Assembly (NCBI GenBank): GCA_951812925.1
Contig: OX638371.1
Location: 113,545,124 to 113,609,123, forward strand
Reading direction: 5' to 3'
From: Calliopum simillimum
Lineage: Eukaryota; Arthropoda; Insecta; Diptera; Lauxaniidae
DNA: 64,000 nt
The translations under genes and the position numbers were made by a program. The notes below the pieces were generated by a model, which was not told the DNA's origin, made no database searches, and was given only the letters and a program-made list of their open reading frames with translations. Positions within the stretch are counted from its first letter, which is position 1; every line of letters starts with the position of its first letter. Positions 32,875 to 44,304 of this stretch are shown here, piece by piece.

Positions 32875-34039
32875 CCCAATTTCACAGTGTGCGCTTAAGC
32901 GTAGTTTATCTGTTGAGTGTAGTTTAACTTCAAATTTCAATTTCATAGTCATTTTAATTTGAGGGCCGCTTAAGCGCCAGTCAATCGGCACTATAAATAG
33001 TTAGGGAGGCTTAAGCGGCGTTTATGTCACAATTGACGTTGTCAAAAAACAAAAATTCGAAATAAATAAAATCAAATATCAAAAAATTAATTTCTTTATT
33101 TAAATAAAGAATCATAGAAACTTTGGGGTAAATTGAAGACTTCATACGTATGTAATATAATATTTTATATCTACTTCCTTTTTTAATTGTCAGAAAGAAG
33201 TTAAAATTTCAAGCAACACAACAAGCCTTCACCATTTGACCTGAAAGCTTTTACTGGAACCATCAGCAAGGGTTTGCCAAACGTGGTACGGTTCGGTACA
33301 TAAAAATAGTAATCCGGGAAATACGGTGTATGCATTAAATCTTTCCAGCCAAACTCAATTTTTTCCAAATACAAAGAGATTTTATTGGTATTATTATTGG
33401 TTTACGAATTTTAATGTAAGTTTGTATGTTTAACAAAAATATGCCATTGTTCAATTTGCGAATTCGACGAAATAAAGACAAAAGGTCTGCTCCATCGACT
33501 CCAAATTATATTTTCCAATTTGAATAAGAAACAAGCCCACGTTGGAAATAGTCGTTTTGTGTTCGTTCTATGTGTTTTCGTTGCAGTTGGTGCATTGGTC
33601 TAACCTTGTTAAATATCTTGCTTGCTCCACCATATCGATGTCCATCCAACATACCATACTGGTACTTTAGACCAATATTTTTGTGCTTTCACATAAAAAT
33701 CCAGACTGTTTGGTGCTATTCCTTTGATAGTTTCAGGCACAGATTCTTTTTCAATGTTTTTAACAACTTATTTTCGCGTGATTTTGTTTCCATTATTGAT
33801 AAAACCAAAATGCATGGTAATCATCTCAAAAGCGGCTAAAATATTTTTTAAATTGTAAACAATATTTTACGTCAAACTTGTTTATTGTCAAATATGCTTA
33901 CATGTATTTTTGGTTTGTATCTATGCTAATGACAAAAGTGAGCTAGTCAACTGTGAAATTGGAAAATATTTAAGAACCGCTTAAGCGACACAACCGGTTT
34001 AGCTAAGCTAAAGCTTAAGCTCACACTGTGAAATTGGCC
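32875..34039. mobile_element. 1.16-kb TIR element with GCTTAAGC subterminal motifs
   Basis: The left end CCCAATTTCACAGTGTGCGC pairs with the right end (complement GGCCAATTTCACAGTGTGAG). GCTTAAGC-type motifs cluster at both ends (about 32,893, 32,967, 33,007, 33,977 and 34,009), like transposase binding sites. No transposase is encoded; a short open frame (33,570-33,839) has no motif. Confidence 0.7.
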
Positions 34040-34108
34040 CTAAGAGCAACAGCTACTTATTATTTAAAAAAAATTTAAATTTTTATTCAAAATTGCGCGT
34101 ATATAGAC

Positions 34109-34198
34109 TGATCCGCGGCCGAAGGCCTCCGCGAAGCCGGTGTTGGATTTTTGGGATTTTAAAATCCTGAGCTGCGGCCAGGCCGCCCACTTACCCCT
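34109..34198 (+). repeat. Second copy of the GC-rich fold-back core
   Basis: CTGATCCGCGGCCGAAGGCC through GGCCGCCCACTTACCCCT matches 11,553-11,645 closely, but without the 95-bp inverted arms seen there. Confidence 0.85.
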
Positions 34199-34833
34199 CC
34201 TCTTATTTAAAATTCTGTTACTATAGTAGTAGTAAAGTTGTTGTTGTCTGTTCTGGCATTGTTGTTGTTAAAAGTTCCTAATTTTAAGAAAATTGATTTG
34301 GTCCATTTTGTTTTTTTCTATAAAAATTTATAAATGATGCAATTTCAGATACATGTCGTATATCAAATGAAAGGAAATAAATTAGGCTTCTTAATTAAGT
34401 TATTAAAATGATGGGTTAATAACACATTTTTTGGGAAAAATAACGGTTTTTTGCGAAAAAAATGGGGTTAATTTTTGAAAAATTGTCATACCTCGAAAAC
34501 TATCACTCAAATTGAAAACTTTGTGTGTCAATTATATAGCCCGGTAAAATACCTTTCATATGACACCAATATTTTTAAAATCCATTCAGGGGTTCCCAAC
34601 TTATACTTATTTTTATAAAAGATATATCCCGATCTTCCGATGGCTATATCTCCGAAAGTAGATCCGCTCAGAGGTTGTTGTTGTTGTTGTAATTGATTCC
34701 CAGAGCCCTATTTGGGCAAAAAAATAAAAAAAAAACAACAACAGTCGATCAAGTAAAATTGTTTTTTTTAATTAAAAATAATTGCTTCACAATTTTTTTT
34801 TTTTTTTTTTATAAGCAGCATTAACATTTTTAT

Positions 34834-35123
34834 CACATTGACTGCTAGACCAATTTTTGTACTGTTTCCCAGGGTGCCAAAAATTTTATTTTTTTTTTTT
34901 CATGTTTTATATGAAATAACAGTCATTGTTAGGTGTTTAGTTACGTTTCTACAACTTTTGGAGGTCCTAGAAAAGGTTTAGTTTTGGTTATTGAATATCA
35001 TAGCCACGGCACCCTATGTAAAGATAGACGTCTATCTGTTTGCCAAGTGCCATGGCTATTATTTTCAATAGCCAGAAAGAAGTGTTATAAAGTTAACAGT
35101 ACTGTACATAAATAAATATATGG
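34834..35123 (+). mobile_element. Truncated piggyBac-like left end
   Basis: CACATTGACTGCTAGACC and the following 280 bp match the left part of the element at 7,331 (including GATAGACGTCTATCTGTTTG). It lacks the 189-bp MITE found in that copy, so it preserves the empty site. It stops before the coding remnant. Confidence 0.8.
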
Positions 35124-36374
35124 GATGTTTCACGTCAAACGCCCACCTCCGTCGCGAGAATTTGTGGTGGCGCGATTCGTTTTTTTTTTAGGAATCACTC
35201 CCGCCAACGGATCAGTAACGGATTCCGTAACGGATAAAAAGTACGAAAATATGAACCCGTTACGGATCCGAAATGAGTCCGTTTGGAACACTGGGCTCGA
35301 ACTTATACACTTTTTGTTGTTGTTGTTGTAATATAATTGAACTTTGGGTACTAAAATAAACTTGGCCCCATTTAAATTCTAATAACTGAATGATAATTAA
35401 ACAAATTTTGTGTAAAAAATATAAGGTGTCGTTAAAGTAAACCTAAGTCAATGTTCTAGACTACTTTTTACATATCAGAAATCACATTGTCATACCATTC
35501 GCTTATTTGTAATTTGAGACTTACTTACAAAAAGGCTTCGAGCGCCAGTTCCAATTAACACTTATTTGTCAGGGTTAAAATTAATCCAACACTTTTTTGA
35601 GCGCCAATTCTAATTAACACTATTTATGAAGCATAAAATTATTTTATTCCTGCAAGTTTTTAAACATTTAACAAAATCCAAACTAATACTTTCACAATAC
35701 GAACCAGTGATGCCAGTTAATCATTTTCAAAATCCGCTAAAATTGTTAGAAAAAACACGTTTTTTCAAGCAAAAATTATACAGCCATTCAATGCCTAGCA
35801 CGACAAGATCTGCCACACCCTTTCCGATTTCGCTGAAATTTGTTAATTGGTTTCGTTTCATGTCTAATCTGATAAAAATGAAAATAAAAAAAAGAAGTTT
35901 TGCGATTATTTTTGTGGCTTGCGGAGCGATGCAAAGAGTGTAAAAATCGGCAAATTGTGACAAACTCTCCTCATAAAATTGTCAATAACTTTTCTGGAAC
36001 ATTTTCATGCCCAGACCACTTTTGGAATGATATGAAATAGGGTAAAAGTTTAAAGTAAATTTTTTTCTTTTTGGTTACTAAAAAAGCTCCGCTATCTACT
36101 TTTTTGACTTTCCAAAATAAATTTTTTTTTGAAAGAAAAAACAAAACCTTTCATCTGAAGAAGAGGGAAAAATGGGATATCTCCCGGCTTAGAAGTTATG
36201 ATATTTTGGAATTTTGAAAAATAGAACCGACTACAGAATGATCCATAACAAGAACATTTCTTAACCCATTTTCACGTTCAGGCCATTTTCAAAAAGGTAT
36301 TGAATCACGCTATTTAAAAAGTAAATCTTTTCGTATTTAGTAAAATGTACTAAATTTACTATTATTTTAGTACT
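35124..36374. other. Intergenic, repeat fragment then AT-rich DNA
   Basis: Bases 35,150-35,300 carry CCGCCAACGGATCAGTAACG and CCGTTACGGATCC phrases shared with the MITE at 7,355. The rest is AT-rich. The 105-codon open frame at 35,626-35,943 has no recognisable domain. Confidence 0.45.
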
Positions 36375-37171
36375 AAACGACAAAAAAAACCATTCAGATA
36401 TGCAAAGCAAAATTGAAGACCTTGTCTTGGAATCACAAAAGGCCGGCCTAAAAATCAACGTATCCAAGACTAAAAGCATGAAGCTAAACGCAAGCACTGA
36501 CATCACGTTTAAAGCTGGCAGTGATGACATCGGAAACGTCGATAGCTTCACGTATTTAGTCAGCATTATCTCTATGGATGGTGGAGCAAAAGAGGATATA
36601 AACTCAAGAATAGCAAAAGCAAAAGGCGCGTTTGCTCAACTGAACAAAATATGGTCTTCATCCGTTATATCCACCAAAACGAGAGTGCGCATTTTTGATT
36701 CGAATGTGAAATCGGTTTTGTTATATGGGTGCGAAACGTGGCTTGTTACTGAACAACTAACGAACAAGCTGCAAATATTCGTCAACAAATGCTTAAGGCG
36801 AATACTAAAGGTTTGGTGGCCTCGCACTATATCAAATGCCGAGCTTCATCAAAAATGCAATCAGAGGGCTTTAGCAATCGAGGTCAAGCTGCGCAAGTGG
36901 AGATGGATTGGTCACACTCTCCGGAAACCACACAGCGAAGTTTGTCGCCAGGCTCTTGAGTGGAATCCACAAGGCAGTAAAGGACATGGTAGACCCAAAA
37001 CCAACTGGAAGAGGTCGCTGGAAAAGGAAATCCAAGAATCGGGAAAGTCGTGGCAAGAGATTAAAGTCATCGCAAGAGATCGTGACAGAGGGAGAGATTT
37101 CATATTGGCCCTATCCTCCTCCTAGGAGTTAAAGGAAAATACATACATACACACATACAAACGACAAAAAA
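36375..37171 (+). mobile_element. 5'-truncated RTE-type LINE with 13-bp target duplication
   Basis: AAACGACAAAAAA at 36,375-36,387 and again at 37,159-37,171 brackets the insert. The 3' end is a short ACATACATACACACATAC-type simple repeat, as in RTE retrotransposons, rather than poly(A). 5' truncation is typical of LINE retrotransposition. Confidence 0.85.
36400..37125 (+). pseudogene. LINE reverse transcriptase, C-terminal part only
   Basis: A 241-codon open frame. It covers the end of the reverse transcriptase (thumb) and the downstream domain: KAGLKINVSKTKSMKLN, then SFTYL near the start, the conserved VLLYGCETW, then NKCLRRIL and WPRTISN, and RKWRWIGHTLRK. These are hallmarks of non-LTR elements of the RTE (BovB-like) type. 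The catalytic FADD motif and the endonuclease lie upstream and are absent because the copy is 5'-truncated. The frame itself is unbroken, so the insertion is fairly young. The product could not retrotranspose. Confidence 0.85.
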
Positions 37172-37548
37172 CTACATTACCTATTTTCGACCTTTCAAAA
37201 TAATTTTCTAGAAAAGAAGACAAAACCACCTTTCACATGAATCCAAAATTAAGATGGTATAGTATGTATATAACTTGCATTATCAAATATTCATCAAAAG
37301 TTGATAAAAATCAGCTGTACGCACTTTGGAAAATTCCGCTCATTTTTTACAAAACTCAATTGATGCCGAAACTGTGGAACTAATCCTCCATACAAAGTTC
37401 TATTTGACAAAAACTGCGGAAAATACTACTGTTAAGAAATACACTACATCTGGAAGGAAAAGTTTAGGCTGGCAACACTGATCAAAACGGCGTCTTCGCT
37501 TCCAAGCACAAGGAAAAGTGCAACGCTACAGGTTTCCCTCTTTCTGAC
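37172..37548. other. Short AT-rich spacer
   Basis: Nothing recognised between the LINE and the next MITE. Confidence 0.4.
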
Positions 37549-37677
37549 ACTTAGTGCGAACTCACACGATAGGCACGTCAAATTTCTAGGCAAGCGGAGG
37601 GGAGTGGTACTTTCATTTCCCTCCGTTCGCCTACAAATTTGATGTGGTCGTGCCCTTCGTGTGAGCTTGCACTTAAG
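37549..37677. mobile_element. 129-bp hairpin MITE
   Basis: Inverted arms of about 55 bp: ACTTAGTGCGAACTCACACG at the left against the complement of GTGTGAGCTTGCACTTAAG at the right, with AGGCACGTCAAATTT and GGCAAGCGGAGGG paired inside. Confidence 0.75.
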
Positions 37678-37909
37678 GGCGAATTCAGTCAGCAGCCCTG
37701 ATTTTTTTTAATCCTACCTAATTTTACCATGGACAAAAAAAGCATTTTTTACATTTAAAAAAAAAAAAACAAAAATATGCGTTTATTGTTCTTGTAATAT
37801 TTCCACATTACGAGTACCAAGCAAAAAGTTATAAATTAAAAAAATACTGAAAATAGTATTTTTGTTGTCTTAATGTAGAATTTAGAAAATAATACATCTT
37901 AAGTAGTTT

Positions 37910-40357
37910 TTATTGAGTTTTTGCTGGTTTTCTGTTACTTTCTTTCTCCTTTTCAGCTTTTTCCAACATTTCTAAAACGTTTGTGTACACCACATTTGAT
38001 GGTGTTGTTGGTGATGTCGTCTGGGTTTGCAATTTTTCCTTTAAATTAAAGTTTTGCATTGCAGCCTTAAAATTAGCAAAAAACTTGCGCAACGGATTCT
38101 TCTTTCCCACATCTGTTGTAGCAACATCCAACGGTTGTACTTTTAACTCAATGGCTGAATAATCATTGTGGATATTCAGCGTTAAAAGCGCATTAAGCTG
38201 AACAGCATATGTTGAGTTTTGACGCCTTTGCTTTTGAAAAGTTGTTGTCAGAGCTTTTTGCTGCTCCATGAAATTCATTGAACTTTTGCCCTGAAACATG
38301 CGCCCAGACCACATATCGACCGAACCATTTAAAGCCCAGGTAAGAGCCAATTCAGAAATTTCTAATTTTTGATTCTTTATGCAATGAGTTGGATCAGCAG
38401 TTTGTATGTCCAGATTATAAATATCAATTAGAATTTGCGCTATAACTTCGATATAAAATTTAACCCATAATTTCCGAATTGAGTTGGTGTCACTTTGCAA
38501 TGGTTGCATTTGCATGACGAGCGCTCTCATTTCCAAGCGGCTTGGTGTGAAACTGTAGCTGAGAGCTGTGCTTGTTATTGTATTTGTTAGTTCAGTATTC
38601 AGTACAGGTTCTTCAATTTTAGACACTTGCTCGACAATGTCGTAAAGTAGCTTTTCATAAAAGATTGCGTCAGATATTTTTGTGGAGTCAGAACAAATGC
38701 TAGCTGCGCATGTTAAACAGTGCTTTAAATATTCAAAATTAGGTGGTGCAATTGCTCGTGCAATATTTAAATTAAGGCAAAAGAGATCCTGAACACAAAG
38801 GCAATGTTGCGTCTGTAAAAAAAAAAAAACATTTTTTTATTTTAATTGCAAAATAAGTCATAAGATTTTATATGCAAATTATTGCGAAACAGCTTAATCA
38901 CAAAACCAAATAAATGTTTAAAGTTTATCGAAGTTCAGACATATTTACATATGTAACCATGCATTACTCTAAATACAATGAAAAAAGTTATACTTTCTTT
39001 TCAAACCAAAATATATTACAGTAATAATTTAAATTCTAGACTATAATTATAATACATTTGCTAACCTGTAGTGGCATTGCTGGATAGCCTCTTAATATTG
39101 ATAATGCCCGTAGTTGATTTGTATATTCTTTAAAATAAAAGTGATCATTTATAAAGTCTTGCCTTGGTATAGCTTTGGCTAAGTATGTCGATATAATATT
39201 GCTCGTAAAATCAAATTTACTGTAGAATAAAAAGAAGCCTTCAATAAAGCTACGTACGCTATGGTGACTAGCAAGCATGTAAATATGACGTAGGTCATAA
39301 GCGTAATTTACGCCTTGCACAATATCCGGTGCGGTAGTAATTTGTAATTGTTGAACCGATGGTATTATCCATGGTAGCCCAGCTGTATTTTCTGTGTTTT
39401 GCAAATAAAATATGACTAGAGTTATGAGACAATAGCTGGTCATATTGCCTCTGCCTATTATTTGTAAGCTCTTGCACCAAATTTTCAAGAAAAGCATCAC
39501 TTGGTGCAGTCGGCTGTCCACACGTATTAAGTCCCGTAAAAAGTTAGTATTATTTACACTGCTTGGACAAGACATATTGATGTCAATGCTAAAACCAGAG
39601 GGTATGTGTTTACACTTGATGATGGGTACTCGCGCTTGTCGAATGGGAACAACGTCCGTGAAGCAATCGCTACGGAATATATAACTGCTGACCCTATTAA
39701 ATACAATGCGAAACTTTTTATGTGTATGATCAAAATTTTCCTCATGTTCAATATAGAGGTCAATATCACTACCTGTAATTGAATTGAATTTATTTGCAAT
39801 CAAATAATGCACGAACTAAGTAATAATTTAAACAAAAGTATACTTTAAATAAGTGCACACTTTTGAACTTAACTGTAAGAGAGTTTTGACTGTGAGAAGT
39901 ACAAAAATGTGCATTTATTCAATGTTACACTCTATATAATAAATAACATACTTTTAAGCGCCAAGCCATTAGCAACTGAGCCAAAAGGATGAATTTTGAA
40001 ACGACCGACTTTAGCAAGTTCTTTGTCAAGACAAGTGTAAATGCGTAAATATGATTGTTCTAGTTTTTCTGTATCAACGCAATGAAATTTGAGAATTGTT
40101 TTCAATTCTTCACCGGCACGGCAGCTGCACAGTGCCTGCTTTAGTTGTGTTTGTAAATTAACATTTTCGTCATCTTTAAATGATTGAAGTACTGCCAGTA
40201 AGTGATTGCGCATAGTTTTATGAGGGCGGCTTTTTGTCAGACTGTGATCAAGCAATTCATGCTTTAGACATTCTTGTAATGTCTCGAATTGCCGGCTACA
40301 CATTTTACATGGATATTCGTTAGGCGCTTGTGTCGTATGTATTTTGTTTCTTTCCAT
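37910..40357 (-). CDS. Zinc-finger non-canonical poly(A)/poly(U) polymerase (TUT1-like)
   Basis: Nucleotidyltransferase of the DNA polymerase beta superfamily that adds A or U to RNA 3' ends. Exons: 40,357-39,952; 39,772-39,066; 38,812-37,910, with GT-AG junctions and matching phases, giving about 671 aa. Domains: a C2H2 zinc finger (Cys17, Cys20, His33, His38); a catalytic palm with HPFGSVANGLALKSSDIDLYI (Asp138, Asp140 as metal ligands) and third Asp199 in FSIDINMS; and a PAP-associated domain with VQDLFCLNLNIARAI (about 378-392). The low-complexity tail ends at TAA. Zinc finger plus palm is the TUT1-type order, but the RRM expected in vertebrate TUT1 is not seen. The Drosophila monkey-king parental protein is a possible relative. 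ATG 40,357 follows a TTTTGCAG acceptor-like sequence, so a 5' exon may exist upstream. Substrate not inferable. Confidence 0.85.
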
Positions 40358-40718
40358 CTGCAAAATGAGAAAGAAGAATGTTAAAAAATAAAGAAAACAA
40401 ACATGATGTATTCAACTTTAATTTATTAACAAACTTAACAAAAAATATGAACATATGCAGTGGATACACATATGTATATTGCAAATTCTTGTAAAAATGA
40501 AACTAAACTAATTCTGTGTACAACTGAGGGAAAGACAGTTTATATAGTCGTGAGTTAATTTAGATCTTTACATTTGCTTGTTTGCAAAAATGTAGATTTT
40601 TTTCTTATCAGTGTTACTAGAGACTAGATATTATTTAAACACAGTCTATCGAATTTTTTGCCATCATTTGAACTTTCGAACGTTAAGGATCATTTTCCAT
40701 CAGTTTCGATCTTACAAT

Positions 40719-41345
40719 TTAAAAGTGCAATGCAGACATTGTTTTTCTGTCTAGTACTTTAGCAAAATACTCTTTTGCTATTTTGCCATCGAGTCCTGAA
40801 CAAAGTATGACATTGTTTTGCGAGCGGTAAAATCGCATTCCACCTTGCGTCATTGCTTTAGCAACATCAATATAAATCAGCACTTGACAATCACTTCGGA
40901 AGCCACTAACGCCCGGTCTCACTTTATCTGTTACAGCAAAATGAATGTGATTACGCTGCATACAACGCAGACCTTCAACACGTATTTGCTTCCAGTTTCG
41001 GTAATAAGTTCCATGCACAGCTAAAGCAATTTCTGCGGCGTCTTTAATTGATGTAAGGCATAGTTCGGATTCTACGCTTTGCATCGAATGACCTTGATTT
41101 GCTTTTATACGATATTGTCCCGTTTCGTTGTTACACTGCAAGGAATAACGCTGCTTTGAATCACTCTCTACTATACGTTTAATAGTTGGAAGCGTGAAAT
41201 ACGGCGCATAATTTGGATGTTTCAATATTAAGGCTATTTCCATAAAACCATCGGCACCAATAAATAAGCCTTCTTCGTGAGCTCCATGACGAAGTAACCA
41301 AGAAAGTTTTTTACTTAATTGTACATCGTTAAGAGGTCGAGCCAT
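40719..41345 (-). CDS. tRNA 2'-phosphotransferase (Tpt1/KptA family)
   Basis: Transfers the splice-junction 2'-phosphate from ligated tRNA to NAD+, releasing ADP-ribose 1''-2'' cyclic phosphate and nicotinamide. It is a single uninterrupted frame of 208 aa, normal for the family. Signatures: LSKKLSWLLRHGA near the N-terminus (Arg19-His20, part of the catalytic set), YRIKANQGHS (about 78-87), VHGTYYRNWKQI (about 110-121), NHIHFA (about 132-137) and SGFRSDCQVLIYIDV. The N-terminal winged-helix part and C-terminal NAD-binding part are both present. It lies head-to-tail 361 bp upstream of the nucleotidyltransferase gene. The ATG at 41,345 is the first in frame and follows an AT-rich leader. Appears intact. 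Confidence 0.95.
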   Translation of the reverse strand: MARPLNDVQLSKKLSWLLRHGAHEEGLFIGADGFMEIALILKHPNYAPYFTLPTIKRIVESDSKQRYSLQCNNETGQYRIKANQGHSMQSVESELCLTSIKDAAEIALAVHGTYYRNWKQIRVEGLRCMQRNHIHFAVTDKVRPGVSGFRSDCQVLIYIDVAKAMTQGGMRFYRSQNNVILCSGLDGKIAKEYFAKVLDRKTMSALHF

Positions 41346-42025
41346 AATTCCAAAACAATTTTATTTTTTTTATGTATAGTTTGTTTGAGTCTGCTGCGTA
41401 TTGCTGTAAACAACCTTTGAGTCTGCAAGTTATGCTCCACCTTTTGTTGAATGACAATCACAATTACTTACAATGATAAGACGCTCTCCAATTGGTAAAT
41501 AATTAAAACTTTTAGAAATAAGAAAAGATTTTGCACTTTTCTATCCACAAATATTTATTTCCCAACAAAAATTTGCCAATTTATTAATTTTGTTTTTTTA
41601 GCTGTCAAATACTTAAGTGATGCCAGACTACATGAAAAAGTGGTGTATCGCAAATGTATCGAAATCTTTATTGTTATGTATTTAATAAAGTAAACAGTTT
41701 TTTAAACATACTACGACTCGCTTTTTCTATAACTTAAAACAAAAAGCTATGTAGTTCTTTGTCTTCAATTTGATGGTTCCCGGAAATGACGCCAGAAAAG
41801 TCTCCATACATAATTCTGGCGTTATTTCCAAAAATTCTGACTTTATTTCTAAAAACTATGTAGCTTACAAAAAGGACATAACGCCATAGGAAATATTGCC
41901 AGAAAATTTTTTGGAAGTAACTCTAGAAAAATCTATTATTGTTATTTCCTATCGCACTATTTCCAAAATTTCTGGCGTTATTTCCGAAAAAAATGTCTGG
42001 CTTTATTTCCTATGGCGTAATTTTC
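41346..42025. other. 5' flank of the phosphotransferase gene with short repeats
   Basis: The first 150 bp would hold the promoter and 5' UTR. From 41,790 to 42,025 the phrases CTGGCGTTATTTCC and TTTCCTATGGCGTAA recur in both orientations, forming a loose inverted cluster that ends at the tRNA pseudogene. Confidence 0.45.
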
Positions 42026-42095
42026 AGGAGCCCAATTTGATCAAGTGGTCTCACTTTGCATGTGACAGGCCCCGGGTTCAATCCCGGCATATCCA
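42026..42095 (+). pseudogene. tRNA-Ala(TGC) pseudogene
   Basis: The 3' half is tRNA-Ala-like: CTTTGCATGTGA (anticodon TGC at 42,057-42,059), AGGCCCCGGGTTCAATCCC with a B box at 42,075-42,085, then GGCATATCCA and a run of eight T. The 5' half (CAATTTGATCAAGTGG) no longer pairs with the acceptor end, and the T stem has lost a base, so it is not a working tRNA. It may be a tRNA-derived SINE head. Confidence 0.6.
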
Positions 42096-42671
42096 ATTTT
42101 TTTTATTTATTTTGTATTGTTTTACAATCACTTTATCATCCGGTTCACAAAATGTTCCCTTTTCAATAGGATGTATTAAGGCACTACCTTGATAATTTTC
42201 ATTTTCCACAATATTTCGACCACATCGTTAATTATTGCTCATAGTGAAGATGGTATCATTTTTCGTGACAACTAAATGAGCTCGTCCTGCATATCATTGT
42301 CTATTTCACGTTCTAAACGTGGCTGCCAAATTGCAGTAAGATATATGATTACATCTAATTTCTTTGTGTCCGCCTTGTTGGCTTGTTGCCTCCTTTGGTT
42401 TGAGAGCCCAACGAAAAGAATTTCAATGCAATAACCGAGAATCAGCTGTTATGTCAACAATTTCCATATTGACGCGTTGGATGATGCACCATTTCCGTAT
42501 AACCCAAGCTTATACGCGAAATTTGTGGGGATTGCTTACTATGCTGAAAACAACTATTTTTAATTTTGACTTTACTTTATTTTGTTTTTCAATTTCAAAA
42601 TTCAAAATCAGCTGGTACGAGTTGGAGAAAAACAATTTTTATGATTTCATTGTCAGGTGAAGAACGTGAAT
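42096..42671. other. Intergenic, nothing recognised
   Basis: AT-rich sequence between the tRNA pseudogene and the satellite block. The 98-codon open frames have no domain. Confidence 0.4.
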
Positions 42672-43137
42672 GCCATTGATTGGTATTTTTCCAAGATACC
42701 CGGAGGCCACCCGAAGGCTTCATAGTCAAAGCGAGGAATATCTAGGTATACTAGAGGGAAAACATTTATGGAAGACTATCAACTAGTTTTAAATAATAGT
42801 GTTCTGGGGCACACAAGGGTTCTCAAAGATCACCCGAAAGCTTCATAGCCAAGAAGAAAAATATCTAGACATACAGGGGGTAAAATATCTATGGCGGACT
42901 ATCAGCAAACTTTAATCGATTTATTGCCTAGGGCACCAAAAGTCTCGAAGGTCACCCGAAGGCTTTATAGTCAAAACGAAGAATATTTAGATATACTAGA
43001 GGAAAAACATCCATGGCGGAATACAAACAAGCTTTTTATTTATTCATTTCTTTGGACACCAAGCAAACAGAGAATATCTAGATATTCAATTGATGTCACA
43101 CTTACTTTTCAAATATAAGTTTCACTTCCTTCACATG
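42672..43137 (+). repeat. 123-bp satellite, about three units, copy B
   Basis: CACCCGAAG phrases at 42,708, 42,831 and 42,953. The block is nearly identical to 15,735-16,203 and is likewise followed directly by a mariner terminus. Confidence 0.85.
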
Positions 43138-43139
43138 TA

Positions 43140-44024
43140 CGTGGGCTGCTGTATATATTTCTGGCCTAATAATGACAATGCGAATATTTATTATCAAAAA
43201 TGGTTTTATTGTTTTTCAAAGTATTCTCCAGTATGATTTATACACTTTTGCATGCGCTCAAACCAATTGTCGAAGCACTTTTTCCACTCCGATTGAGACA
43301 CCAAAACATGGTTTTTGAACGCTTCAGCAGCATCTTCTGGCGACGAAAATCGTTGACCACGCATTTTTTTCTTGATGTGCGGGTAGAAAAATAAGTCATT
43401 GGGTACCAAGTCAGGGCTGTACGGCGGATGACCCATCAATTCGACGTTTTGGCCGGTCAAAAAGGCGCTGGTTTGAGCCGATGTGTGAGAGCTCGCATTG
43501 TCATGGTGAACAATGATTCGTCTTCTCTTGTTCGTTTTTCGAATTTCTCCGAAGACTTCAGGCAAACAAATTGTGGTGTACCACTCAGAATTCATCGCCC
43601 TACGTTGCTTAAGCGGAACAGACGCCACATGACCAGTTTTGCCGAAGAAACAGGCGACCATTTGCTTCGAAGTGCTTCTTCCACGAACAACTTTCGTTGG
43701 ATTTGGCTCGTCTTTGAAGACCCACACGGTCGATTGCTGTTTTGTTTCGGGCTCATACGCATAGATCCATGATTCGTCACCTGTGACGATCTTATAAACG
43801 TCTTTTGAAGCACCGCGATCGTATTTTTTCAACATTTCTTTGCACCAATCGACACGAGCTTTTTTTGAGCGATTGTCAAATTGTGCGGGATGCAACGAGA
43901 ACAAACCTTTTTTACGGCCAGGTGTTCATGCAATATCGAATGTATGCTGGTGGGAGAAATGCCCAATGCACGATCTTGCATTATCAGTTCACGCCTAGGG
44001 CAGAAATATATATAACAGCCTACG
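43140..44024 (-). mobile_element. Internally deleted mariner (DD34D)
   Basis: TIRs of about 28 bp: CGTGGGCTGCTGTATATATT at 43,140 and the complement CGTAGGCTGTTATATATATT ending at 44,024, with TA on both sides (43,138-43,139 and 44,025-44,026). Length is 885 bp against about 1.3 kb for a full mariner. The 5' UTR and the first third of the transposase are missing. Confidence 0.9.
43206..43995 (-). pseudogene. Mariner transposase, N-terminally deleted and frameshifted
   Basis: The main frame (43,904-43,206) carries VTGDESWIYAYEP, VHHDNASSHTSAQT and SPDLVPNDLFFYPHIKKKM. These are the three catalytic Asp blocks of a DD34D mariner and the SPDL.P.D signature, and the frame ends in GEYFEKQ. Upstream in another frame is LGISPTSIHSILHEHLAVKK, part of the helix-turn-helix region. 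The two frames meet at a run of seven A near 43,865, consistent with loss of one base. About 120 N-terminal residues are absent, so it cannot transpose. Confidence 0.9.
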
Positions 44025-44304
44025 TAAATAAAATTTCGTTGTTAAATTAAACTTTGAAAAAACCCCCTTAAAATGATATACGTCTCTCATTTGTACAACG
44101 ACCCTAAGTGACATTTTTGTTTTGGTTCAAGGAATCAAAAAAATGGATAAAAACAGAAAAGTAGAATATTCAAATTTTTTTAAATCCAGTTGGTATTTAT
44201 TGTGTTACCTACCGTTCCAATTTTTTGGGAGATTTTTTTAAAAAAATGTCAATACGGGCTGTTGTACAAGTGAGCAGCTACATGTAGACACAATATAAAT
44301 CTAT

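Larger units (their letters stand above)
32340..34650. repeat. 2.3-kb nested inverted pair
   Basis: Outer arms (about 32,340-32,820 and 34,205-34,648) are reverse complements. AGATCGGGATATATCTTTTA and the GGTGTCATATAAAAGGTAT region pair with the right arm in order, as do the AAATTGATTTGG region and the ACAACAACAATGCCAGAACA stretch. Between them lie a TIR element (32,875-34,039) and a GC-rich core copy (34,109-34,198). It could fold as one long hairpin with an inserted loop. Confidence 0.75.

Noticed and set aside
32574..32927. Poly-Thr and poly-Cys open frames on opposite strands
   Set aside because: Both are translations of the (ACA)n microsatellite.
35626..35943. 105-codon open frame
   Set aside because: No motif, AT-driven composition, and no splice or promoter signal beyond chance.
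36261..37132. Other frames over the LINE fragment
   Set aside because: Shadows of the reverse transcriptase frame; no independent domain.
43428..43772. Plus-strand frame opposite the mariner transposase
   Set aside because: Antisense shadow of a recognised transposase.
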